Made by a program: the position numbers and the translations under genes. Under the pieces are notes generated by a model. That model saw only the letters and a list, made by a program, of their open reading frames with translations. It did no database searches and had not been told where the DNA came from. This document shows, one piece after another, positions 54,377 to 62,757 of a DNA stretch of 64,000 nt (positions within the stretch are counted from its first letter, which is position 1; every line of letters starts with the position of its first letter). This DNA comes from Massilia arenae (GTDB lineage Bacteria > Pseudomonadota > Gammaproteobacteria > Burkholderiales > Burkholderiaceae_D), in contig NZ_VPFD01000011.1 in NCBI RefSeq assembly GCF_008014745.1, positions 79,340-143,339 of the forward strand, read 5' to 3'.

Positions 54377-56893
54377 TTACCAAGCCTTGCTGATGGAGAA
54401 GCGCGCGCTGCGCCCGAACACCGGGCGGCCATAGATCGCCACGCTGCTGCCCTGGCCCGCCAGCGCGTCGGTGCGGGTATTGCCCTCGGTGAGGCCTTTT
54501 TCGTTCGTCAGGTTGTCGCCGGTGAGCTGGAATTGCCAGTCGCCGCGCGTGACCGTCACACCTGCGCCGATCGTGTGGAACGAAGACAGCTCGGTCGCGT
54601 TGAAGAAGTCGACGTAGCGCTTGCCCATATAGGCCACGCTGCCGTAGACATCGACCGCATTGCCGCCAAGCTTGAAGCTGTAGCTGGGGCGGATGTTGCC
54701 GAACACCTTGGGCTGGCGGATCAGCTGGTTGCCGATGATCTTCGACGGGTCGGCGCCGGTGGCGCTGGCGAAGTCGCGGTACTCCGGTTCCTGCACCGTC
54801 AGCGAGGCATTCACCACGAAGCGGTCGGTCAAGTACCAGGCGCCGTCGGCCTCCGCGCCCTGCACCACGGCCTTGCCGTAGAACGGCACGGTCTGGTCGT
54901 TGCGGCCGGTGACCGGGTTGAAGGCCACGAACGAGGCGTTGAGCGGATCGAAGTTGGTGCGGAAGGCGGTCACGTACAGGTAGGAGCGTCCGAAGTTGGC
55001 CTTGACGCCCACCTCGTACTGGTCGGCCTTGGTGGTCAGCACCAGCGGGTCGACCGATGAGGCCACGTTCATCGTCGGCGGCACTTCCAGGTGCGACACG
55101 CGCGCATAGCCGCCCAGGTTCGCGCTGAAGTCGTAGTTGGCGCCCAGGGTCCAGTTGGTGGTGCGCGGCTTGTAGACGTGCGACTGGCGCGCACCGGTGA
55201 AGCGGCGCGTGGTGTCGTCGGCCAGGGTCGTGCCGTCGCCCAGGTTGGCCTGCGCGGTGAGCAAGGCGTAGCCGTCGTAGCGGTAACGCTCGGTGCGCAC
55301 GCCGGCATCCAGGCGCAGCTGGTCGTTCACGGTCCAGGTGTCGTTCAGGTACAGCGCCCCCATGCGCGCTTCGACGTCGCCCTGGTTCAGGGTCGTGGTG
55401 TAGCGCAGCACGCCGTTGTCGGTGACCGAGCCGAGCACCGCGCCGGAATCCGAATACGCCACCAGGTCGAGGGTACGCGGGCGGCCCTTCACTTCGATCA
55501 GCATATCGTTGTAGACCGACTTGCTGGTGGTGCCGTAGGCGCTGGCATAGAAGCCGGCCTTCACGTCATGGCTGCCGATGCCGGTGTCGAAGGTGCGCGT
55601 CAGGTTGACGTCGGCCTGGTGCGAATAGAAGGTGGCGCCCATTGCCCGGTACTGGCCCTGCATCACCAGGCCCGAATCCTGCGCCGGGTCATAGGCTTGC
55701 GCGCCGTTGCTGCCGGCGACCGCATAGCCCAGGCGCGCGACCGGCCCAAAGGCGGCTTTGGCGGAGTTCATGAAGCCGTTGGCGAAGGTGGTCGCGTCGG
55801 TCGGATTGGAGGTGGAGTAGAAGGCGTCGAAATTGAGCTTGCCGCGGGTGGCGCCGGCCTTGGCCGACAGCTGCCAGGCGCCGAGGTCGCCCTCGTATTG
55901 CAGGCCCAGGTTGCCGAATTCCAGGTGACGGCCATCGGCCAGGTCGCGCGTTTCGGTGTGCAGGGCGCCCGCGCCGTCCAGGTATTGCTGCGGCACGCTG
56001 CGCAGGGCGGGCGAATTCATCGTGCCGTCGAAATAATCGATGTAGCGGTCGAGCGAGACCGCCGGGTTGCGCGGATCCGAGACCGGAATCGGCAGGTAGA
56101 AGGTGTTGTGGTCGTTCAGGTAGTTGGCGCTCAGCTTCCAGGTGCCGGTGTCCGTTACGTGCTTGATGTTGGCGCGGATCTGGCCGCCGCGGTCGTTCGG
56201 GAAGCCGTTGTCGCGATGGCCGTCGTCCTCGCGAATGAAGCCGCCGAGAGCGTAATAGGTCTTGTCGTCGATCTTGCCCGACTGGTAGGCGTCCAGGCGC
56301 TTCAGGCCCGTGGTGCCGACCGTGACCCGGGCCTTGCCCATGGTCTTCTCGGAGCCGGTGACGGTGGTGTTGTTGACGATGGCGGCGGCCTGGCTGGCAT
56401 AGATCGGCGCCGGGCCACCGCGCACGATTTCCACGTTCCTGGTCATCAGGTCGTAGCGGTTCATGCTGTCGCCGCGGAAGAAGAAGCCGTTAATTTCGGT
56501 CATCAGGGGCAGCCCGTCCTGCTGGAACAGGGCGTAGCCATCGTCGGTCGGGATGCCGCGCACGCGGGTCACGTTCTGCACTTCGCCGCCGGTGGCCTCG
56601 ACCTGGATGCCGGGCATCTTGCCCAGCAGGTCGGCCATGTTCAGCGGCGCCAGCTTCTGGATGTCGCCCTGCGACAGGGAGTTCACCGCATACGACACGT
56701 CGAAGCGGCGCTGCGGGCGCGCCGAACCGGTGACTACCACCACCTGGGCGCCCGTGGCGGCATCGGCATCCTGGCTCGCGGCCGGCGCCGGAGTTGCCGC
56801 CGCAGGGGCTTCCTGGGCTGCGGCGCAGGGGCCGAGCACCGCGAGGGCGCCGAGTGCGCAATGCAGCGCGAGGGTCATTCTTGTCTTGATCAT
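54377..56893 (-). CDS. TonB-dependent outer-membrane receptor
   Basis: This 838-residue receptor starts at ATG 56893 after AGGA. Signal peptide: MIKTRMTLALHCALGALAVL then GPCAAAQE. The plug begins near residue 50 (VVVTGSARPQRRFDVSYAVN, then GQIxxLxP-like DIQKLAPLNMADLLGKMPG, with NVTRVRGIPTDDGYALFQQDGL). The rest is a 22-strand barrel ending ARFSISKAW. Its closest style is the carbohydrate and unspecified TonB receptors rather than siderophore ones. It is divergent from an ROK regulator and across from a GPH permease, which argues for uptake of a sugar or glycan fragment. Confidence 0.93.
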   Translation of the reverse strand: MIKTRMTLALHCALGALAVLGPCAAAQEAPAAATPAPAASQDADAATGAQVVVVTGSARPQRRFDVSYAVNSLSQGDIQKLAPLNMADLLGKMPGIQVEATGGEVQNVTRVRGIPTDDGYALFQQDGLPLMTEINGFFFRGDSMNRYDLMTRNVEIVRGGPAPIYASQAAAIVNNTTVTGSEKTMGKARVTVGTTGLKRLDAYQSGKIDDKTYYALGGFIREDDGHRDNGFPNDRGGQIRANIKHVTDTGTWKLSANYLNDHNTFYLPIPVSDPRNPAVSLDRYIDYFDGTMNSPALRSVPQQYLDGAGALHTETRDLADGRHLEFGNLGLQYEGDLGAWQLSAKAGATRGKLNFDAFYSTSNPTDATTFANGFMNSAKAAFGPVARLGYAVAGSNGAQAYDPAQDSGLVMQGQYRAMGATFYSHQADVNLTRTFDTGIGSHDVKAGFYASAYGTTSKSVYNDMLIEVKGRPRTLDLVAYSDSGAVLGSVTDNGVLRYTTTLNQGDVEARMGALYLNDTWTVNDQLRLDAGVRTERYRYDGYALLTAQANLGDGTTLADDTTRRFTGARQSHVYKPRTTNWTLGANYDFSANLGGYARVSHLEVPPTMNVASSVDPLVLTTKADQYEVGVKANFGRSYLYVTAFRTNFDPLNASFVAFNPVTGRNDQTVPFYGKAVVQGAEADGAWYLTDRFVVNASLTVQEPEYRDFASATGADPSKIIGNQLIRQPKVFGNIRPSYSFKLGGNAVDVYGSVAYMGKRYVDFFNATELSSFHTIGAGVTVTRGDWQFQLTGDNLTNEKGLTEGNTRTDALAGQGSSVAIYGRPVFGRSARFSISKAW

Positions 56894-56951
56894 GGAATCG
56901 TCCTGGATGGAATAAAAGTCAACATGAGCAGAATACGGAGCGTTTTTGACC

Positions 56952-56985
56952 GGATTATTTATTACTCGTAAAATAAATAAAATCC
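56952..56985. promoter_or_regulatory. Imperfect AT-rich inverted repeat, candidate ROK operator
   Basis: GGATTATTTATTA on the left is mirrored, with a 2-base offset, by AATAAATAAAATCC on the right. It lies in the 112 bp gap between the divergent receptor and ROK genes, where NagC/Mlc-type repressors bind similar AT-rich palindromes. Tentative. Confidence 0.4.
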
Positions 56986-57005
56986 ATAAAGACGAAGACC
57001 GGACG

Positions 57006-58127
57006 ATGAAAGCTGCGCGCCTGCATTTGCCCTCGGAAGAGAAACGCCTGCTCTGGCACCTGCGCATGAAAGGCCCGATGCCGCGCACGGAACTGGCGCT
57101 GGCCCTGCAGGTCAGCAACTCCGCACTGACCAAGCTGTCGCACAACCTGATCAGCCTGGGCCTGGTGGAAGAACGGGAAGCGACCGAGGCACCGACGCGG
57201 GGCCGGCCGACCATCCCGCTCGGCATCTCGTCCCAGGGTGGTTTCGCCGCGGGCGCGACGGTGCACAAGGGCGTGCTGGAGATCGCCCTGGTGGACTTCT
57301 CGGGCGAGATCATCGCGCTCGTCAGCGAACAGATCGGCACGCCGGGCCCGGCCGAATTTTCCGCGATCGTACAACGACACCTGGACGTACTCGGCGTGCG
57401 TCATCGCTTGCTGGGCCAGCGCTTCTTCGGCATCGGCGTGGGTTTGCCCGGCTCGCCGCGTTCACGCACGGGCGACTCGTGGCATACGGTGAAGGAGCTG
57501 CCCGGTTGGAACGACGTGCCGCTGGGGCCGATGCTGGGCGAGGCACTCGGCACGGCGGTCTTGCTGGAGAACGACGCCAACGCCGCGGCCATGGCCGAGT
57601 ACTACCTGAGCAGCGCCGGGCGCAAGGCGTCCACCGTGGTCGTGATCCTGCTCGGCTACGGCATCGGCGCCGGCGTGATCGAGGATGGGCGGCTGGTCAA
57701 GGGCGGATTCGGCGCCGCCGGTGAAATCGGGATGCTCTATCCCGGCCACCTGCCGCGTCCGAGCACGCTGGACTTGCTGGCGGTGCTGCGCGAAGCCGGC
57801 TGCGGCATCGAGTCGGTGGCCCGTTTCGACGAGCTCACGGCAGGTTTCGAGACGGTCGTCGAGGACTGGCTCGACCGTGCGGCCAGCCAGCTGGAATTGC
57901 TGGTCAACAGTGCGATCGCCTGGTTCGATCCGGAAGACGTCGTGTTCTCGAGTCCCTTGCCGGCCTCGGTGGTGGCGTGCCTGGCCGAGCGCCTGAATGC
58001 GATGCCGCTGTGCTGGTCGGCCGAGCGGCCGGGGCAGATCCGCATCTCGGCGCTGGGCGGCAGCGCCATCGCGCTGGGCGCCGCACTGCTGCCGATCCAT
58101 GCGGCGACGACGCTGGTAGCGGGTTAG
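57006..58127 (+). CDS. ROK-family transcriptional regulator
   Basis: The protein has 373 residues. The N-terminal winged HTH (EEKRLLWHLRMKGPMPRTEL, then ALALQVSNSALTKLSHNL) is followed by an ROK sugar-kinase fold with GVGLPGSPR, ENDANAAAMAEYYL and the GFGAAGEIGML turn. The CxCGxxGC zinc motif that normally follows that turn is missing. So is a clear catalytic Asp context, suggesting a sugar-sensing repressor rather than a kinase. It stands between a TonB receptor (divergent) and a GPH permease (45 bp downstream) and is the likely regulator of both. Confidence 0.88.
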   Translation: MKAARLHLPSEEKRLLWHLRMKGPMPRTELALALQVSNSALTKLSHNLISLGLVEEREATEAPTRGRPTIPLGISSQGGFAAGATVHKGVLEIALVDFSGEIIALVSEQIGTPGPAEFSAIVQRHLDVLGVRHRLLGQRFFGIGVGLPGSPRSRTGDSWHTVKELPGWNDVPLGPMLGEALGTAVLLENDANAAAMAEYYLSSAGRKASTVVVILLGYGIGAGVIEDGRLVKGGFGAAGEIGMLYPGHLPRPSTLDLLAVLREAGCGIESVARFDELTAGFETVVEDWLDRAASQLELLVNSAIAWFDPEDVVFSSPLPASVVACLAERLNAMPLCWSAERPGQIRISALGGSAIALGAALLPIHAATTLVAG

Positions 58128-58172
58128 CCGCGCTGACATCAGGCTGTCATCCGCGCCGGCTATCCTCGCAGG

Positions 58173-59546
58173 ATGCCAGACCTCCGCGCATGCGCCGCCC
58201 AGCTGAACCGTGACCGCCACGTCGTCGGCTACGCATCGGGTAACTTCGGCAAGGCGATTTTCCTCGGCAGCATCGATGTCACGCTGCTGTTCCTGCTGAC
58301 CGACATCATCGGCATGCCCGCGGCAGAGGTCAGCCTGCTCATGCTGATCGTCTTCCTGGGCGACCTGGCGTTCGATATCGGCGCCGGCATGCTGGCATGT
58401 CACGCCGACCGGCATGGCATCGGCTATCCGCGCCTGATCGCCCTGTGCGTCCTGCCCTGCGCCTGTGCCTTCGGCGCGCTGTACGCCTTGCCGTTTTTGC
58501 AGGTGCAAGGCTTCCTTCTCATCGCTACGCTATTGCTGCTGCTGCGCGGCAGCTACGCCCTGATCGACGTGCCGCACAACGCCCTGCTGGCGCGGGTGAC
58601 CGTGGACAGCCACGCGCGCGGCCGCGCTTCCGGCTACCGCACCCTGTTCAGCGCCGCCGCCAGCGTGGTCGTGGCCACCGTGATCGCGCCGTCGATGAAT
58701 GCCGCGGCGGGACCGGCGGCCCCGGTGCGCATGGCGTGGCTGGGCCTGTGGGCGGGCATACTGTTTTGCGCGACGCTGCTGCTGGCGGCATGGTCGTCGC
58801 GCGCCGCCGGCCAGCCGCGCGGTGCGCTTGCGCGGCAGGCCCTGGCCAGCGGCTGGTGGCCGAGGCACGACCGCCTGTTCGGCGCGATCGCAGTGGTGGC
58901 GGTGGTGACCGGCTTTGCGATCCCGATGTTCGGCAAGACCCTGCTCTACCTGTGCACCTATGTGCTGCACGATGCCGGCTTCGCCAGTCGGGTGCTCCTG
59001 ACGCTGGCCCTGAGCGGCATCGCCGGCGCCACCTTGTGGATTTCGCTGGTGCCGCGCCACGACAAGACCACGCTGCTGGCGCTGAGCCACGGCGTGGCCG
59101 CCACCGGCATCGCCCTGTTCGCCTGTGCCGGCGAACACCAGGCGCTGCTGCTGGCATGCGCGGCGCTGGCCGGCGTCGGTGTGGCCGGCGTGGCCATGCT
59201 GCCGTGGGGGATCCTGGCGGATATCGTCGACTTTTCGGAGTTCCGTTACCGCCAGCGCAGCGAGACCGCGGCGTTCGCCGCCATTCTCGTTCTGCTCAAG
59301 GCCGGCGGCATGGCCGCGCTGGCGACGATCGGCTGGACGCTCGGGCAACTGGGCTACGTGCCGGGCGCGGTCCAGGCGCCGGCTGTCGTGCTGGGACTCA
59401 AGGCGCTGGCGTTTGGTGTGCCGGTGCTGGGCTCATGCATCGCGATCCTGGTGCTGCTGCGGCTGGATATCGGCCACGCGATGCACGCGCGGGTACGCCG
59501 CGTCAACGGCCTGCGCCGCCTGGCGCGCCAAGGCCAGGCGATGTAG
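58173..59546 (+). CDS. MFS permease of the glycoside-pentoside-hexuronide (GPH/MelB) type
   Basis: This inner-membrane sugar-cation symporter has 457 residues and about 12 helices. GPH markers: SYALIDVPHNALLARVTVDS between helices 4 and 5 (the DvpynaL block) and LPWGILADIVDFSEFRYRQR in the second half (MelB-like ADxVDyxE block). It is probably co-transcribed with the ROK gene. With the receptor it would complete a two-membrane uptake path. No glycoside hydrolase is encoded next to it. Its last 44 bp overlap the convergent GNAT gene. Confidence 0.88.
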   Translation: MPDLRACAAQLNRDRHVVGYASGNFGKAIFLGSIDVTLLFLLTDIIGMPAAEVSLLMLIVFLGDLAFDIGAGMLACHADRHGIGYPRLIALCVLPCACAFGALYALPFLQVQGFLLIATLLLLLRGSYALIDVPHNALLARVTVDSHARGRASGYRTLFSAAASVVVATVIAPSMNAAAGPAAPVRMAWLGLWAGILFCATLLLAAWSSRAAGQPRGALARQALASGWWPRHDRLFGAIAVVAVVTGFAIPMFGKTLLYLCTYVLHDAGFASRVLLTLALSGIAGATLWISLVPRHDKTTLLALSHGVAATGIALFACAGEHQALLLACAALAGVGVAGVAMLPWGILADIVDFSEFRYRQRSETAAFAAILVLLKAGGMAALATIGWTLGQLGYVPGAVQAPAVVLGLKALAFGVPVLGSCIAILVLLRLDIGHAMHARVRRVNGLRRLARQGQAM

Positions 59547-60027
59547 TTGGCGCGGCACGGCGCAGCAGCTTTTCCATGAACACCGACTTGAGGTCGACCC
59601 CGCAGCGGTGCGGATACAACTCTTCGCGCAGCGACAGGAAGCCGGCGCGTTCGTAGAACGGCACGGCATTGAGCGAGGCCGACAGGAACATGCGGGGCAG
59701 GCCCCGCTGGCACGCCATCGATTCCAGCTGCTGCAGCAGTTGCAGGGCGATGCCGCGGCCCTGGTGGCTCGGCTCGACGAAGGCGGCATTGAGTTCGCCG
59801 GTATCCAGGTTCAGCACGGCGTAGCCCACGATGCGCCCGTCTTCCTCTGCCACGACGGCGCCGCCGGCCTGGACCAGCAGCGGCAGCGAGGTGGGCGCCG
59901 GGGCGGCGCACCAGATGTCGATCACCGCGGCCGGGTAATGGGCGGCGCAACCGGCGCGCACCGCCCGGGTGCGCAGTTCCCACAATGTCGACAGGTCGGC
60001 CTGGGTAGCCGGGCGGCGCGATGGCAT
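59503..60027 (-). CDS. GNAT-family N-acetyltransferase
   Basis: The protein has 174 residues. The acetyl-CoA motif FVEPSHQGRGIALQLLQQLE (Q/RxxGxG/A) and the C-terminal SASLNAVPFYERAGFLSLRE strand are typical of GNATs. The C-terminal 30 residues, rich in Ala/Gly/Pro (PTTSPGLGAPGGAGR), lie in the overlap with the permease gene and are probably a read-through extension. Substrate unknown. Confidence 0.87.
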   Translation of the reverse strand: MPSRRPATQADLSTLWELRTRAVRAGCAAHYPAAVIDIWCAAPAPTSLPLLVQAGGAVVAEEDGRIVGYAVLNLDTGELNAAFVEPSHQGRGIALQLLQQLESMACQRGLPRMFLSASLNAVPFYERAGFLSLREELYPHRCGVDLKSVFMEKLLRRAAPTTSPGLGAPGGAGR

Positions 60028-60208
60028 GGCGTCTCCTTGAATAAGGGCAATACATCTGATACTACACCGACCGCCCGTGTGCCACCTCCTGCGGAGCTAC
60101 CGTGCGCCTGCGGGTTCCGTTGGCGCCGTGATCCCCTGCGATGGCGAGCTGACGGCGAATTCACGGCTATCGTGCTACAGTCTGTTGCCGCTTTTTAAGC
60201 CAACCACG

Positions 60209-60994
60209 ATGCTCAAACATTTCTCCACCTTCGCTGTCGCCTGCTCCATCGCCTGCGTGAGCGCCGGCGCGGCCCAGGCCGCGCTGCCGGTCTACGGTTT
60301 TGTCGTCAAGAATACCTACCCCCACGATCCCCAGGCCTTTACCCAAGGCCTGTTCTACCGCGACGGTCACCTGTACGAAAGCACCGGCCAGTATGGCCGC
60401 TCGACGATCCGCAAGGTGGAGCTCAAGACCGGCAAGGTGGTGCAGAAGGCCGACTTGCCGAAGGAGGTGTTTGGCGAAGGTTCGACCGCGGTGGGCAACA
60501 ACCTGGTCGGCCTGACCTGGACCTCGCAGGTCGGCTATGTGTTCGACCTCAAGACCTTCAAGCTCAAGCAGAGCTTCAAGTACGAGGGAGAAGGTTGGGG
60601 CCTGGCCAGCGATGCGAAGCAGCTGTACATGAGCGACGGCAGTTCCTTCATCCGCATCCTCGATCCGAAGACGATGCAGGAGCTGCGCCGGGTGCAGGTG
60701 ACGGCCGAGGGCCGCCCGGTCGACCGCCTGAACGAACTGGAAATGGTCGACGGCGAGCTGTATTCGAACATCTGGGGCAGCGAACTGATCGCCCGCATCG
60801 ATCCGGACAGCGGCAAGGTGCTCGGGGTGATCGACCTGACCGGGCTGCTGCCGCCAGACCAGCGCGGCACCAAGGAAGTCGACGCCGTCCTCAACGGCAT
60901 TGCCTGGGACAGCAAGGGCAAGCGCCTGTTCGTCACCGGCAAGCTGTGGCCCAAGCTGTTCGAGATCGAGCTGATGCCGAAGCTTCGGCGTTGA
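60209..60994 (+). CDS. Exported glutaminyl-peptide cyclotransferase (plant-type QC)
   Basis: This enzyme converts N-terminal Gln to pyroglutamate on peptides in the periplasm. It has 261 residues and a signal peptide (MLKHFSTFAVACSIACVSAG, cut after AAQA). The five-bladed beta-propeller QC family is recognised by NTYPHDPQAFTQGLFYRDGH and LYESTGQYGRSTIRKVEL, followed by NELEMVDGELYSNIWGS and NGIAWDSKGKRLFVTGK. Start ATG 60209 is chosen over upstream in-frame codons, which add non-signal sequence. Its stop abuts that of the convergent dehydrogenase. Confidence 0.92.
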   Translation: MLKHFSTFAVACSIACVSAGAAQAALPVYGFVVKNTYPHDPQAFTQGLFYRDGHLYESTGQYGRSTIRKVELKTGKVVQKADLPKEVFGEGSTAVGNNLVGLTWTSQVGYVFDLKTFKLKQSFKYEGEGWGLASDAKQLYMSDGSSFIRILDPKTMQELRRVQVTAEGRPVDRLNELEMVDGELYSNIWGSELIARIDPDSGKVLGVIDLTGLLPPDQRGTKEVDAVLNGIAWDSKGKRLFVTGKLWPKLFEIELMPKLRR

Positions 60995-62020
60995 TCAGGA
61001 GCGGTCGGTGACGTCAATCACTACCTTGCCGAAGTGCGCGCCGGACGCCATGTGGCGATATGCCTCCCGCGCCTGGCCGAACGGGAATACGCGGTCGATC
61101 ACCGGCTTGACGCCGCCCACGTCCGCGAAGCGCATCACGTCTTCCAGCATGGCGCGGCTGCCGACATAGATGCCGACCAGGCGCTTGGCGCTGGCCAGCA
61201 GCGAGGCCGGATTGACTTCGCCGCCGAAGCCGCTGACGCCGCCGATGACGGCGACCGTCCCGCCCATCGCGGCGCTCGACACCGATTTGTTCACCGTCCC
61301 CTTGCCGCCCACTTCCAGCACCACCTGGGCGCCGGCGCCATGGGTGAGGTGCAGCACTTCGTCGTGCCACTCGGGAATCGCCTGGTAATTGATCGTGTGG
61401 TGGGCGCCCAGCGCGCGCGCCCGCGCCAGCTTGTCGTCGCTGGATGAGGTGACGATGGTGCGCAGGCCCGCCGCGCGCGCCAGTTGCAGGCCGAGGATCG
61501 AGACGCCGCCGGTGCCCAGCAGCAGCACGGTATCGCCCGGCTTGACGTGGTTGCTGGAGACGAAGATCGCGTTCCAGGCGGTGACCGCGGCGCACGGCAT
61601 GGTGGACGCCTCGATGAAGGACAGGCCGGCCGGGACGATGGCCAGCGCGTCCTCGTGCAGGATCACTTCCTCCGCCAGCATGCCGTCGATATCGCCGCCC
61701 AGGCCGTGACGCACCTTGTCAGGCGTCGGCCCGCCTTCCAGCCAGTGCGGGAAGAAGGAACCGGCTACGCGGTCGCCCACCTGCACCCGGCTCACGCCGG
61801 GACCGACCGCCAGCACTTCGCCGGCGCCGTCCGAGCACGGGATGATGGGATCCTCGACCGACACCAGGTAGTTGCCGCTGGCGACCATCAGGTCGCGGTA
61901 GTTGAGCGAGACGGCATGCACGCGAATGCGCACTTCGCCGAGGCCAAGGTCGCGTTCCGGGTAGTCGATGCACTGGAGGCCGTCGATGTTTGCGCCGTGA
62001 AGAATCTGGTAAGCCCGCAT
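60995..62020 (-). CDS. Medium-chain NAD(P)-dependent alcohol dehydrogenase
   Basis: This 341-residue MDR has RVHAVSLNYRDLMVASGNYL and the CSDGAGEVLAVG block of the zinc-less QOR-like branch (Asp-Gly-Ala instead of a Cys/His ligand set). The cofactor motif LLLGTGGVSILGLQLARAAG and the C-terminal GAHFGKVVIDV complete it. It probably acts on quinone- or enone-like substrates. It is convergent and stop-to-stop with the glutaminyl cyclase gene. Confidence 0.9.
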   Translation of the reverse strand: MRAYQILHGANIDGLQCIDYPERDLGLGEVRIRVHAVSLNYRDLMVASGNYLVSVEDPIIPCSDGAGEVLAVGPGVSRVQVGDRVAGSFFPHWLEGGPTPDKVRHGLGGDIDGMLAEEVILHEDALAIVPAGLSFIEASTMPCAAVTAWNAIFVSSNHVKPGDTVLLLGTGGVSILGLQLARAAGLRTIVTSSSDDKLARARALGAHHTINYQAIPEWHDEVLHLTHGAGAQVVLEVGGKGTVNKSVSSAAMGGTVAVIGGVSGFGGEVNPASLLASAKRLVGIYVGSRAMLEDVMRFADVGGVKPVIDRVFPFGQAREAYRHMASGAHFGKVVIDVTDRS

Positions 62021-62161
62021 GCGTAAATCCCCTTCTGGTTGGTCGGTACGCGGCTTATTGTACGCGGCTGCCCGAGCGTGGGACGCCCGCTAGTCTTGTT
62101 TGTCAAGCGCGGGCATTGATGATAAATTCAGATTCTTGGTTGCAACTCGCAGAGGAAGAAG

Positions 62162-62380
62162 ATGGAAGAACAAGCAGCTTGGAGATTGCTTAAAACTGTA
62201 TTGGCGGTAGCCGTCCTGGTCGCGTTCGGCATGGGCATCTGGGGAGGGTGGGCCATGGCGCAAACATATTTTGCGACGAAGGATGCATCCCGCTATATCG
62301 GCTTGGCCACCATCAGCCAAAAAATCACGATGAACGCCGCAAACGCCGGCACGCCCAGCGTCATCCAGATCCTGAAATAA
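62162..62380 (+). CDS. Possible small membrane protein (72 residues)
   Basis: ATG 62162 follows GAGGAAGAAG. It opens a frame with one strong hydrophobic helix (about 10-33, VLAVAVLVAFGMGIWGGWAM). Its last 88 bp run antiparallel through the end of the DUF2269 gene, so either the C-terminus is fortuitous or the frame is not a gene. Not recognised. Confidence 0.35.
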   Translation: MEEQAAWRLLKTVLAVAVLVAFGMGIWGGWAMAQTYFATKDASRYIGLATISQKITMNAANAGTPSVIQILK

Positions 62381-62757
62381 CGCCAGTACAGCGCCGGCAA
62401 TGCAGTATCGGTACGCGCCGCCTCCGCCGCCATGTCGCGCATGCGGATCTGCAGCCACACCACCGGCAGCCAGCAGGCGCCGGCGATCACGTACAGGATG
62501 ATCGACCACATGAGCCATTTGCTGTGCAGCGGATAGCCGGCCAGATAAACCATGTAGAAACCGGTCAGCGGCTGCAGGATGGCGGTGGTGGCCGTGAACA
62601 GCCAGTCGGCGATGACGACGTATTTCGCCACCACCGCGATCGCCCGCACGTCGCGGCTGACGTTCGCGAACAGCATGTACCAGGCCGATCCGATCCCGGT
62701 GCCGAACAGCAGCGTCGACGAGACAATGTGCAGCCATTTCAGCACCACGTAATCCAT
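62293..62757 (-). CDS. DUF2269 family membrane protein
   Basis: This 154-residue inner-membrane protein has four helices. MDYVVLKWLHIVSSTLLFGT, GSAWYMLFANV and FWLMVAKPI at the C-terminus are the DUF2269 pattern. Its ATG overlaps the stop of the upstream NDUFA9/DoxX-type gene by one base (TAATG), so the two are translationally coupled. DUF2269 proteins commonly follow such genes (context from memory); function unknown. Confidence 0.88.
   Translation of the reverse strand: MDYVVLKWLHIVSSTLLFGTGIGSAWYMLFANVSRDVRAIAVVAKYVVIADWLFTATTAILQPLTGFYMVYLAGYPLHSKWLMWSIILYVIAGACWLPVVWLQIRMRDMAAEAARTDTALPALYWRYFRIWMTLGVPAFAAFIVIFWLMVAKPI

Noticed and set aside
55091..56971. A 626-codon + strand frame opposite the TonB receptor gene
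   Set aside because: Same cause: shadow of a high-GC gene. No start context and no recognisable fold.
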